A stretch of DNA of 57,340 bases from Anaerocolumna sp. (GTDB taxonomy: Bacteria; Bacillota; Clostridia; Lachnospirales; Lachnospiraceae), in contig JARBTX010000017.1 in NCBI GenBank assembly GCA_029239975.1, positions 1 through 57,340 on the forward strand, read 5' to 3'. The position numbers and the translations under genes are program-made. Positions 39,487 through 47,792 of this stretch are shown here, piece after piece (position 1 is the first letter of the stretch; each line of letters starts with the position of its first letter). The notes under the pieces are model-generated. The model searched no databases. It saw only the letters and a list, made by a program, of their open reading frames with translations, and had not been told where the DNA came from.

Positions 39487-41184
39487 ATGGATGATCATTG
39501 TATTGAACGAATTACAAGTAATGATTATGCTGACTTCTTAACCGATTATTCGAGAAATTTAGAAGTACTACGAAACGATCCCAATATCTGCTTAGATATA
39601 ATTGACGAAAATATTGCAATTGTTTATGTTCATCAAAATCTTGTCTTACCAAACGCGGTTCAGGTTTATGGGTATAATGTTTTTCCAAGGTGTTTTGGAT
39701 TATTAGATACGAAAAGTGTTGAAGCATCTGGTGTGACAAAATTAAGAAATATACCAACACTCAATCTCCAGGGGCATGGAGTATTGATTGGGATAATCGA
39801 TACAGGAATAGATTATACTCATAATGCTTTTAAAAACATTGATGGTACGTCAAAAATATTATCTATGTGGGATCAAACAATTCAAAGTGGACCACCACCA
39901 AAAGACTTTTTATTTGGTACAGAATATACAAAAGATCAAATTAATGAGGCATTACTTTCTGATAACCCTATGTCAATAGTTCCTAGTATGGATGAAATAG
40001 GACACGGTACATTTTTAGCAGGTATTGCTGCTGGTTCTATTTCACAGGAAAATGGTTTCTCTGGAGTTTCCCCAGGTGCTCAATTAGCAGTTGTCAAATT
40101 AAAACCTGCCAAACCATACTTAAAAGAATTCCTAGCAATACCACCAGATGCCATTTGTTTTCAAGAGAATGATATTATTTTAGGGGCAAAATACCTTGTT
40201 AGCGTTGCTAGCAGACTACAAAGACCACTTGCTTTATGTATTGGACTTGGAACTTCACAAGGTGCACATGACGAAAGTGGATTTTTAAGTTCCTACCTTT
40301 CAACAATTGCTAGAAAAAATCTAGTAGCAGTAGTTATAGCCGGTGGAAATGAAGGTAATAGTGGTCATCATTATTACGGCGTATTCAAAAATGATGATAA
40401 ATATAAAACAGTAGATTTAAAAGTTGGACCTAATGTGTACGGTTTTACCATGGATCTATGGGGAAGTGCACCTAGTTCATTTTCTATTGATATTTTATCC
40501 CCCACTGGTGAATTAATTGAAAAAATACCAGCAAGAATAGGTGAGTCACGTAAGCTAAAGTTTCAAGATGAAAAAACAATTATTAAGATAGATTACTTAT
40601 TTGTTGAAGCTCAAACTGGTTCTCCTTTAATTTTGATGAGATTCCATAATCCAACGGAAGGTATTTGGCGATTTAATATATACAATAATTTAGGGTTTGA
40701 TTCAGATTTTAATATATGGCTACCTGTAACTTCATTTTTAGATAACCAGACTTATTTTTTAGAGGCTAATCCTTATACTACAATGACTCATCCAGCAAAT
40801 ACTATTATACCAATAAAAGTTACTGCATATGATCCTTCTGATAGAAGTTTGTATATTGATGCTAGCAAAGGTTTTACTAGGAATAATTTTGTAAGTCCTG
40901 ATATCACTGCTCCTGGAGTTAATATAATTGGACCTGCACTTAATAATGGATATATTACTAAATCAGGAACTAGTATAGCTGCTGCACATGTAGCAGGTAT
41001 TGCAGCCATTCTATTAGAATGGGGCTATGTTCGTGGTAATTTTACACGAATTAATAGTGTAGAGATAAAAAACTTTATTATTCGCGGAGCAATCAGAGAC
41101 ACAAGTATAACCTATCCTAGCAGAGAATGGGGTTATGGCATATTAGATATTTATAATTCGCTATTAAACTTATATGATGATTAA
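39487..41184 (+). CDS. Csp-like subtilisin-family protease carried by the sleC element
   Basis: 565-aa S8 peptidase, paralog of the two at 29175-32615 with identical spacing of Asp105, His173 and Ser496 (IIDTGID, GHGT, GTSIAAAH). ATG 39487 is chosen because GAGG lies 7 nt upstream and the protein then starts MDDHCIE like the other copies; the TTG at 39475 overlaps that site. Csp proteases activate pro-SleC, so the element that interrupts sleC carries a relative of the enzyme acting on its product. It could also be a plain cargo gene. Upstream sequence has an AC-N16-CATTATAT stretch that resembles mother-cell promoters with one mismatch. Confidence 0.88.
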   Translation: MDDHCIERITSNDYADFLTDYSRNLEVLRNDPNICLDIIDENIAIVYVHQNLVLPNAVQVYGYNVFPRCFGLLDTKSVEASGVTKLRNIPTLNLQGHGVLIGIIDTGIDYTHNAFKNIDGTSKILSMWDQTIQSGPPPKDFLFGTEYTKDQINEALLSDNPMSIVPSMDEIGHGTFLAGIAAGSISQENGFSGVSPGAQLAVVKLKPAKPYLKEFLAIPPDAICFQENDIILGAKYLVSVASRLQRPLALCIGLGTSQGAHDESGFLSSYLSTIARKNLVAVVIAGGNEGNSGHHYYGVFKNDDKYKTVDLKVGPNVYGFTMDLWGSAPSSFSIDILSPTGELIEKIPARIGESRKLKFQDEKTIIKIDYLFVEAQTGSPLILMRFHNPTEGIWRFNIYNNLGFDSDFNIWLPVTSFLDNQTYFLEANPYTTMTHPANTIIPIKVTAYDPSDRSLYIDASKGFTRNNFVSPDITAPGVNIIGPALNNGYITKSGTSIAAAHVAGIAAILLEWGYVRGNFTRINSVEIKNFIIRGAIRDTSITYPSREWGYGILDIYNSLLNLYDD

Positions 41185-41344
41185 GCATTTATACAATACA
41201 TTAATTAAAATTACTAGCAATTAAACGTGAGCTCCTTATTTTGTTTAAGAGCTTATGTCTAAAGTACTCCTGATGGCGCAAAAACCCACATTACACTTAC
41301 CAGCTAAAGCAATTTATTAGGTTTGTCCAACTAATCCATACCGC

Positions 41345-41509
41345 TTAAGAGGTTTTATCTTCAGCTACTGGCTTATAACCAACGGATCGTAAAGACTTAT
41401 CATTTAACTTAAGTCCAATCTCTTTTTGCTGTTCTGATGGTATAGAATCCCATGACTGATACTCACCATTAATTTTTACTTGTGCTCTTCCTATTATTAC
41501 TTTACTCAA
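41345..41509 (-). CDS. 54-aa small protein of the sleC element
   Basis: Short gene starting at TTG 41509 after AAGGGTGAT and ending TAA 41345. Protein starts MSKVIIGRAQVKINGEYQSW and contains PSEQQKEIGLKLNDKSLRSVGY. It is basic-acidic mixed, without Cys or membrane helix. Small proteins of this kind are, as I recall, common companions of large serine recombinases in Clostridia, but the family name is not known to me. A directionality factor for excision is one possible role. Confidence 0.6.
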   Translation of the reverse strand: MSKVIIGRAQVKINGEYQSWDSIPSEQQKEIGLKLNDKSLRSVGYKPVAEDKTS

Positions 41510-41655
41510 ATTTATCACCCTTAATATATGTATGATTAACTGCTTGTACTTGTTGATTTATTTTTAATATCATATTTGGTCTCATAACTATATAAACCTA
41601 TTAAAAATATTTTAATAAGCATCGCTTTTCTCACAGTAAAATACGATTAAAATTA

Positions 41656-41874
41656 ATGGAAGAAAAGAATTTTATGCTAAAATATCATAACGCAGCTGTT
41701 ACTACATCTAAGGATAAACGGGTTCAAAAGTATTATTATTTCGTAGTAAAATATAAAACATCCGAAGGAGATGATAAATATCTTGCTTTTTGGAGTACAA
41801 TAATGGAGTACTCAAAATTAAATAAAATGAAAAATTTAAAGTTAAATGATAACCCAACTTCTTATCAATTGTAA
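41656..41874 (+). CDS. 72-aa hypothetical protein of the sleC element
   Basis: Protein starting MEEKNFMLKYHNAAVTTSKD, with many Lys, Tyr and Ser residues. No motif is recognised and the upstream ribosome binding site is weak, so the start may be the internal ATG at residue 7. A hairpin followed by TTTT lies about 80 nt downstream. Confidence 0.4.
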   Translation: MEEKNFMLKYHNAAVTTSKDKRVQKYYYFVVKYKTSEGDDKYLAFWSTIMEYSKLNKMKNLKLNDNPTSYQL

Positions 41875-41949
41875 AATAAAAAAGGCATCTCTACTACCAA
41901 AATATCGTTCGTCCATAAAAATTCGCACTAAATATATTTGGTACATAAC

Positions 41950-41990
41950 AAGGATTGGATTCTGTATTGTACAGGGCTCAGTCCTTTTAG
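41950..41990 (+). terminator. Possible terminator after the 72-aa gene
   Basis: AAGGA/TCCTT outer stem with an inner CTGT/ACAG hairpin followed by TTTTAG. Weak but in the expected place. The rest of 41875-42230 shows no gene. Confidence 0.45.
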
Positions 41991-42234
41991 TTTGCATCTA
42001 ATTTTTTCTATTTTTATTGTCGTATTGTACTTATTATTATCTGTATTTGTTCTACAACATATATTATAAATTCATCACTTCATTTTGACATATCTCATAC
42101 GTAAACCATCCATGATATGTTCCTTATAAGCGTCACCATTTTTTTGGTAACTTAACTCCTAATGTGACTGTTTCTACTCATATTCAATTTCACTTACACA
42201 ATATCGCAATAACACTCTGGTTTGGCTAACCAGG

Positions 42235-42263
42235 GTATTTTTATGCCCTGAATATCATACAAT
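42235..42263 (+). promoter_or_regulatory. Candidate sigma-E promoter of the serine recombinase
   Basis: GTATTTT (42235-42241), a 14-nt spacer and CATACAAT (42256-42263) match the Bacillus sigma-E consensus closely (-10 CATACANT). B. subtilis spoIVCA, the skin recombinase, is sigma-E dependent. Weakness: transcription would begin about 42270, within or at the ribosome binding site AAGGAG (42269-42274). Confidence 0.45.
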
Positions 42264-42282
42264 TTGATAAGGAGCTGATAAT

Positions 42283-43734
42283 ATGCGAACAGCGGCACTC
42301 TATATCCGTGTAAGTACGGATAAACAGGAGGAGCTTTCTCCTGATGCCCAAAAAAGACTTTTAATTGAATATGCAGAGAAACATGGTATTCTGATATCTG
42401 AACAGTACATCTTCATGGAAGGTGGTATCTCTGGTAAAAAAGCGGATAAACGTCCAAAGTTTCAGCAAATGATAGGATTGGCCAAGTCTAAGAATCATCC
42501 CTTTGATGTAATCTTAGTTTGGAAGTTCTCTCGTTTTGCTAGAAATCAAGAAGAAAGTATTGTTTATAAATCTCTATTAAAGCAAAATAATATTGATGTT
42601 ATTAGTATATCTGAACCGTTGATTGATGGACCTTTCGGCTCTCTTATTGAACGTATCATTGAATGGATGGATGAATACTACTCTATTCGACTTGCTGGTG
42701 AAGTTTACAGAGGTATGACTGAAAAAGCTCTTAAAGGTGGATACCAAGCAAGTCCACCCCTTGGCTATAAAATAGTCCATGCTGGTGAACTTCCTGAAAT
42801 TGTTCCCGGTGAAGCTGAAATTGTAAAGACCATATTTCAAAAGTATGTAGTTGAAGGACTTACTTTATTTCAGATTGCTAGATACTTAAATGCTCTTGGA
42901 TTTAAGACTAAGCAAGGCAAGAACTTTGAAAGACGATCCGTGGAATACATTATTCAGAATCCTATGTATAAAGGTTACATCCGATGGAACCGTGTCAATA
43001 ATGCAACCAAAGAAATTAAGGACGAGTCTGAATGGATCACAGAAAAAGGTCAGCATGAACAAATCATCTCAGAAGAACTATTTGACCAAGCTCAGAAAAA
43101 GTTCACAACCGAATGTACTCCTTCTAAAGCAAGACCTGTTACGGAATACAAACATTGGTTATCCGGTCTTATCAAATGCTCAAATTGTGGTCGTAGTATG
43201 ACAGCATCTAAAGTAAAACAGTCTCGCTTTATGCATTTTACCTGTAATGGATATACCAAAGGTAAATGTCCGGTTTGTAATAGTGTCTCTGAAAATCAAT
43301 TAATACCTGCTATTCTTGGTGTGCTTCAGAAAGTTATCTCTTCTGGAGAAGTTGAATACACTGTTGCTAAGAGAGTAACTAATTCATCCGATACATATCT
43401 ACTTGAACAACAGCTCTTAAGATTGGATGAAAAATATAAACGAATAAAGGCTGCATACATAAACGGAATCGACACTTTAAAAGAGTATAAACATAATAAA
43501 GAATTAATTCAGAAAGAATCAGACAGTCTTAATAATCAATTAAAAGAGCTAAAGAAAACAATGGTCCAGGACAACAATCAAGAGATGGTGAATCGGATTA
43601 ATAGCGTTTATAAATTAATCACGGATGATAAAATAGATAATCTGACTAAGAACGCTTCTATGAAATCAATTATTGAAAAGATTGTCTTTAATAAAAAGGA
43701 AGGGTTATTGGATGTTTTCTTTTACTATGACTAA
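42283..43734 (+). CDS. Large serine recombinase (SpoIVCA/CisA-like) of the sleC element
   Basis: 483-aa site-specific recombinase. The N-terminal resolvase domain has catalytic Ser11 in YIRVSTDKQ, VWKFSRFARN and the helix E region; the recombinase domain (about 160-270) contains PPLGYKI and NPMYKGYIRWN; a zinc ribbon (IKCSNCGRSM...CPVC, about 300-345) and a coiled coil follow. Length is normal for phage and skin recombinases (about 480-510). Start ATG 42283 follows AAGGAG. Its stop lies 57 bp from the right core, the usual attP-side position. It should excise the element by recombining the two GGTCATCC-containing junctions. Confidence 0.93.
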   Translation: MRTAALYIRVSTDKQEELSPDAQKRLLIEYAEKHGILISEQYIFMEGGISGKKADKRPKFQQMIGLAKSKNHPFDVILVWKFSRFARNQEESIVYKSLLKQNNIDVISISEPLIDGPFGSLIERIIEWMDEYYSIRLAGEVYRGMTEKALKGGYQASPPLGYKIVHAGELPEIVPGEAEIVKTIFQKYVVEGLTLFQIARYLNALGFKTKQGKNFERRSVEYIIQNPMYKGYIRWNRVNNATKEIKDESEWITEKGQHEQIISEELFDQAQKKFTTECTPSKARPVTEYKHWLSGLIKCSNCGRSMTASKVKQSRFMHFTCNGYTKGKCPVCNSVSENQLIPAILGVLQKVISSGEVEYTVAKRVTNSSDTYLLEQQLLRLDEKYKRIKAAYINGIDTLKEYKHNKELIQKESDSLNNQLKELKKTMVQDNNQEMVNRINSVYKLITDDKIDNLTKNASMKSIIEKIVFNKKEGLLDVFFYYD

Positions 43735-43775
43735 CATCCATAACCCGCTTGAACAAAGGATTTCTTAACCTACAT

Positions 43776-43806
43776 ACCTTATTACAATACGGTCATCCAA
43801 CCCGGA
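43776..43806. other. Right junction of the sleC element (attR-like)
   Basis: Reading the plus strand: element-derived TTATTACAATAC, core GGTCATCC (43791-43798), then sleC-derived AACCCGGA. The phase of the core relative to the sleC reading frame is the same as at 38121-38128 (ATG at 43796-43794 and 38126-38124). Confidence 0.85.
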
Positions 43807-44684
43807 CACTGTACGTTTCTACCATCACAATATTGAGTAAGTATAGGCTGTTTTACATTAGGTCTTGATAGGTAATTATTAAAAAGACTATCAACAATTG
43901 TACTTATATTACTGAAAATATTTCTACCAGGCATCCATTTATGATCAAATGCGGTTGAAGACGTTATGGTAAAATTGTAGCCTTGATTTCTGTACCATTC
44001 TGTAAATACACGGTTTAAAGTAAAAGACATAATTGCTAATACATTCGCCTGAATGGTTGATTCTGGCCAAGTAGCATATATTTCACTGGATGCAACATTC
44101 TTAATATAATCTCTATAACGTATATAATAATTTGCAGCTGATGTATCAGATGGTGGTCCATCATGTACGACAACAAACTCTGGTATTACAACATTTAATA
44201 ATACGATTTCGCCAGATTCCTGGGTTGGTTTTATTTCTGCTTCCGCAATTTTAGGCGGATAGTCACCAAATAAAGTGTGAGGTCCTATTACAAAAAGGTT
44301 AGTCGCAGCTTCATTTACTGCTGGTAACAAAGAAATTGGTTGAACGGCTGTAACCTGTGGTAATATTTCTGCTCCGTTTACTTCAACAGTTCGAAAACCT
44401 TCTGCTATCGTTCGAATGGTGTATTCTGAATAAGGTTGCTCTACAGAAGATGAATCTAGGCTATATTCGATAGGTGGTGCTGGTAACTCAATTTCTGGAG
44501 TTCGACCAATTTCATCCGTAGTAACTTCTTCTACTACAGAGGTTGGATCACCTGTATAAGATATTTGAACCCTTGCATTCGGAATAGGTCTGAAACCTGC
44601 TTCTGTTGCAACATCTACCTGCAATCTACCAGTTGATTGCGTCTCCATCTGTGCAGGATAAACTCTATAATTTCTAATATCCAT
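43782..44684 (-). CDS. sleC: SleC cortex-lytic enzyme, N-terminal segment (gene split by element)
   Basis: 300 codons as it stands: 297 are native SleC (44684-43794) and the last few, reading into the element, are artefactual before stop TAA at 43782. It starts MDIRNYRVYP, has N-terminal Ig-like pro-region (GRLQVDVATEAGFRPI) and a SpoIID-like catalytic part (YATWPESTIQANVLAIMSF, LNRVFTEWYRNQGY). The usual remaining SleC sequence, including the peptidoglycan-binding domain, lies at 37740-38128. ATG 44684 follows AAGGAAT. A truncated product without the binding domain is probably inactive, so germination cortex hydrolysis would need excision of the element. A sigma-K-like promoter is upstream. 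Confidence 0.88.
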   Translation of the reverse strand: MDIRNYRVYPAQMETQSTGRLQVDVATEAGFRPIPNARVQISYTGDPTSVVEEVTTDEIGRTPEIELPAPPIEYSLDSSSVEQPYSEYTIRTIAEGFRTVEVNGAEILPQVTAVQPISLLPAVNEAATNLFVIGPHTLFGDYPPKIAEAEIKPTQESGEIVLLNVVIPEFVVVHDGPPSDTSAANYYIRYRDYIKNVASSEIYATWPESTIQANVLAIMSFTLNRVFTEWYRNQGYNFTITSSTAFDHKWMPGRNIFSNISTIVDSLFNNYLSRPNVKQPILTQYCDGRNVQCPGWMTVL

Positions 44685-44713
44685 GTTTATTCCTTAAATA
44701 ATATGATCACTGT

Positions 44714-44740
44714 TAATATATGCTATAAAAAGCGGAAAGT
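44714..44740 (-). promoter_or_regulatory. Candidate sigma-K promoter of sleC
   Basis: On the minus strand AC (44740-44739), 16 nt, then CATATATTA (44722-44714) fit the sigma-K pattern AC-N16/17-CATANNNTA. The start codon is 30 nt downstream. Mother-cell expression agrees with SleC biology. Confidence 0.5.
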
Positions 44741-44754
44741 GATTATCTAACCGA

Positions 44755-45654
44755 TTATTTACCAAACTGGTATGGTTCTCTATTGTTTAAGGTATCAAAT
44801 CCATATCCTTTATCCATAATTTTTTCTATAATATCTGGTAACGTCTTTGCAGTTAAACGATTTACAGCTGCATCATGCATTAAAATAATAGGATTGTTGT
44901 AGCGCTCTAAATCTTTAAATACGTTCTTTTTAATGCGATATTCTGTAGGGTTACCAACAGAATCTTCTGCACTAACATTCCAATCGTAATATGTAAATCC
45001 TCTTCTCTCCATTTCAGCTACCAGTTCTTTTTTAATTTTTTTATTATATCCATTTGTACTTCCCCATGGGAATCGAAAAATATTAACTTTTACTCCAGTA
45101 ACTTCATATATTAGATGATAAACCTGATAAAAATCTTCAAGATATGCTTCGACCGAAGCATACAATTTTTTGTAATTGTGAGAATAAGTATGTATACCAA
45201 TGGTGTGACCTTGTTCAACCATCTCTTTTAAACACTCCTCACCTTCTTCTGTAATCGTACTACCTAAAACAAAAAAGGTAGCTTTCACTTCGTATTCTTC
45301 CAGAATATCTAATATTTGATTCGTAATATGGCTCGGACCATCATCAAAGGTTAAGTATGCAATCTTTTTTTCATCCAACATGATTACTGGTTTTATACTT
45401 TCTACATACATATCTGGATACATATCCATATATTTTTTTCTTTTTTTATCTCTGGATAACACCTTATCTTTTGCTAATTCATTTTCATCAAAAAATAGTT
45501 TTTTTGTACTGTTAGAAATAGATACTGTAACGGATTCTTTATGTATATCCATTTCTTGCTTTGTTATATTATCGTTTACAATATAAACCTTAAATACTAT
45601 AAAAATAAAAAGTCCCGACAGTAATAGCAAAATTATATTTATGTTTTTTTTCAT
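44755..45654 (-). CDS. Polysaccharide deacetylase, membrane-anchored (PdaA/NodB type)
   Basis: 299-aa protein with an N-terminal membrane anchor (IILLLLSGLFIFIVFKVYIV) and a NodB deacetylase domain (about 115-295). Metal-binding motifs are AYLTFDDGPS (first Asp pair) and GHTIGIHTYSHNY (HxxxH); FRFPWGSTNGYN and LMHDAAVNR complete the active site. ATG 45654 is preferred over the ATG at 45753 because the longer frame adds an unlikely 33-residue leader. It deacetylates cell wall or spore peptidoglycan, and its position next to sleC suggests a cortex role. Confidence 0.88.
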   Translation of the reverse strand: MKKNINIILLLLSGLFIFIVFKVYIVNDNITKQEMDIHKESVTVSISNSTKKLFFDENELAKDKVLSRDKKRKKYMDMYPDMYVESIKPVIMLDEKKIAYLTFDDGPSHITNQILDILEEYEVKATFFVLGSTITEEGEECLKEMVEQGHTIGIHTYSHNYKKLYASVEAYLEDFYQVYHLIYEVTGVKVNIFRFPWGSTNGYNKKIKKELVAEMERRGFTYYDWNVSAEDSVGNPTEYRIKKNVFKDLERYNNPIILMHDAAVNRLTAKTLPDIIEKIMDKGYGFDTLNNREPYQFGK

Positions 45655-45945
45655 GTTTTTTAAACCTTTTTTTAAGAAGTTATCAGTTACTATTTCATCA
45701 ATTTTAATAATAACACTTATAACTTCATCGTTTGTTTTTATAATCATATGCAATAATATGGATTACAATTCGTGTGTCCTATTAAACTGTAAATTAGAAA
45801 TAATACGAAAATCAGATTTTATTATATATCAATCTAAAATCTCTTAATGTCTTAAAAATATAAAGATTGACTTATAAAATTGGCTATACTAAAATGGTTA
45901 AAATAATAATTATTATAATAACAATAATTAGGAGTACAATTACTT

Positions 45946-46506
45946 ATGAATATCAATCATGGATTTTTACAACTTGAAGAAAATATAGAAACAACAATTT
46001 ATGAAGGGCTTTTGAAATTAGGTTTTGAAAATGATGATAGTTTCAGCATCTATTATGACCTTGATTTATTGAATCATCTTTTAGAAACGTCTTTTACAAC
46101 AAATGAAGAGTGTCTTTTGCATTTGAATGATTTTATTGTATTTGTTAGTAACAGGTTGAAAGATATTAAAATTACCCTGGAACGTAATCGGTTTAATTTT
46201 ACTGTTTTTCAGAATGGGATTGAATATATTAATCAACATAATGGTGATAATATGTTTTTAAAAGATTTAATCACGAAAGTGAAAGGACATGTTTTTACGT
46301 TAGATGATATACTGGAGATATTTAGAAAGTATTCTGGTGATTTTGTATGTGAAGAGATAGAGAATTCGGAATTTCAATATGTGATTTATTTTAAAGATAA
46401 TGCTGTTGATAAATTTAAGTATTGTTTTACGTTTGATCAAATGGGTGGGTATTATCATAGGTTGTTGGATTTTAGTTATTGGAAGGTTATGGATGAAGAG
46501 AGTTAA
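45946..46506 (+). CDS. Hypothetical protein, 186 aa
   Basis: Soluble acidic protein starting MNINHGFLQLEENIETTIYE, with no signal peptide or recognised motif. The C-terminus (FKYCFTFDQMGGYYHRLLDFSYWKVM) is well ordered in appearance. It resembles small DUF3877-type proteins of Lachnospiraceae from memory, without certainty. ATG 45946 has a TTAGGAGTACAATT site upstream. It lies at the left edge of the island that contains integrase remnants. Confidence 0.7.
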   Translation: MNINHGFLQLEENIETTIYEGLLKLGFENDDSFSIYYDLDLLNHLLETSFTTNEECLLHLNDFIVFVSNRLKDIKITLERNRFNFTVFQNGIEYINQHNGDNMFLKDLITKVKGHVFTLDDILEIFRKYSGDFVCEEIENSEFQYVIYFKDNAVDKFKYCFTFDQMGGYYHRLLDFSYWKVMDEES

Positions 46507-46815
46507 TTTGTAATGAGAGTTGGGATAAAGAGAACGATTTCGTTATCCGCTTAGATAAAATTATTTTGAAGTCTTGATTTTTCAAGGCTTCTCAATTTTT
46601 TTAATTATAGGTAGTTTTGATTACTCTTGATTGCAATGAACATTAACCACAAAGTGTCTTTTCTAGAATATCTTCTGTTTGTTTCGTTGAGCATCTACTA
46701 AAGCAGTAATTACTATAGGTAGTTGGCTTATGTTTATGACTACTGTTTCCATAATCGTATCAATGCTTACATTTTTATCAATTAAAGTGGAAATATAAGT
46801 CTTGAGAATCTTACG

Positions 46816-47184
46816 CTAAGACTTCTTAGATATCCCTGCTTTTTTACAACACTTCTTTCTTCGGTAAGTAAGAGAAGGAACATGTATTCTTCCTTTATCA
46901 TTAAGAAAGAAAAACTCATCATTGTTATACCCATTTCCAAGATTTAACTTTCTAATCAATTCAATGATTTCTCTTGCCTTAGAAGTAAAATATACTTTTT
47001 GTAATTCTGCCTTTGTCTTTGCATTATCTACAACAATGTACTTTGAAATATTCCAAGAACCATCCGTTTTTTGAATCTGTTCTTTTACTTTGATACGTTG
47101 AATATTAAGATAATTCACCTCAATATCACTGAATATCAAAGCTACAATCTCACCTAATCTTAGTGAAAGCCAATAATATTGCAA
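46816..47184 (-). pseudogene. Tyrosine recombinase fragment (middle part)
   Basis: 122-aa piece with the box I arginine region SLRLGEIVALIFSDI and the following strand region of a Tn916-type integrase; the HxLR and catalytic tyrosine regions are missing after SKKS-stop. Remnant of an integrase whose ends have been lost. It faces away from the plus-strand fragment at 47300-47482, so the two are from different elements or an inversion. Confidence 0.8.
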
Positions 47185-47299
47185 GCAGACTTACTGAATT
47201 GGTTATTTTAAATCTTTGCATGCTTATGCTTCAACTTTGGGTTGTTCATAATTTAGTGAGACTTGGGTTGAAGCCTCTTTTATTGTATTTCTGTTGGTA

Positions 47300-47482
47300 T
47301 TGAATCTGGTACAAGTCATAAAATCCGTTTTACGGTGGCTACTACTTTATAAAAATGGTGTTCCACCTACTACCTTACAACGTCAGTTAGGACACTCTAC
47401 TTTAGCTCTGACGCTTCATTATCTTAAGGACGCTATGCCAGTGGAAGAATCCTTTAATGCCATAAAAGCCGTTTTAGGATAG
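47300..47482 (+). pseudogene. Tyrosine recombinase fragment (C-terminal catalytic part)
   Basis: Contains TSHKIRFTVATTL (degenerate HxLR box) in one frame, then after a one-base shift near 47350 the sequence YKNGVPPTTLQRQLGHSTLALTLHYLKD with the catalytic Tyr. The broken frame and absence of an N-terminal part mark it as a remnant. The left direct repeat (47537-47600) lies 55 bp after its stop, the usual position of an attachment site. Confidence 0.8.
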
Positions 47483-47536
47483 TTAAAATTACTTTGCATA
47501 CATTTACATACGAAAACCCAAAAATAAAAAATACTT

Positions 47537-47600
47537 CAAACCCCTGATTTACAAGGATTTGAAGCACTTACTTAGAGTGGCGACAACCAGATTTGAACTG
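47537..47600 (+). repeat. Left copy of an attachment-like direct repeat flanking the retron
   Basis: About 64 nt related to the copy at 51751-51813. Identical blocks are AAGGATTTGAAGC (47553-47565) and a 22-nt block starting GGCGACAACC (47579-47600). The latter reads on the minus strand like the T-arm and acceptor end of a tRNA (CAGTTCAAATCTGG). It lies directly after the integrase C-terminal remnant. Confidence 0.75.
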
Positions 47601-47792
47601 ATTACATATCTTAAACCCATATAGAAAGGAGGGTTTTGTGATATCCGATTTTATTTGCATACACTTTGCATACATTAATCATAAATTAGTATAATAATTA
47701 AATATCACCAGATTAGTCGAAACTCCATTTGGTAAATAAGTTACTTATTAATTAATAGAAACCATTTTTTTCTAACATTTCTGTCTAGAAGA

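Larger units (their letters stand above)
38121..43790. mobile_element. Skin-like intervening element inserted in sleC
   Basis: A 5,670-bp segment bounded by the 8-bp repeat GGTCATCC and carrying its own large serine recombinase 57 bp from the right end. It encodes, left to right, two secreted coiled-coil proteins (minus), a Csp-like protease (plus), a 54-aa protein (minus), a 72-aa protein (plus) and the recombinase (plus). Removing one repeat-to-repeat unit rebuilds an in-frame sleC. The layout equals the sigK skin elements of Bacillus and Clostridioides difficile, which are removed by a sporulation-specific serine recombinase. Excision itself is not visible in this sequence and is inferred from the junctions. 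Confidence 0.88.

Noticed and set aside
43782..44684. N-terminal SleC part as a complete separate gene with its own function
   Set aside because: Its last codons read into element sequence and the missing C-terminal part exists in matching frame beyond the element.
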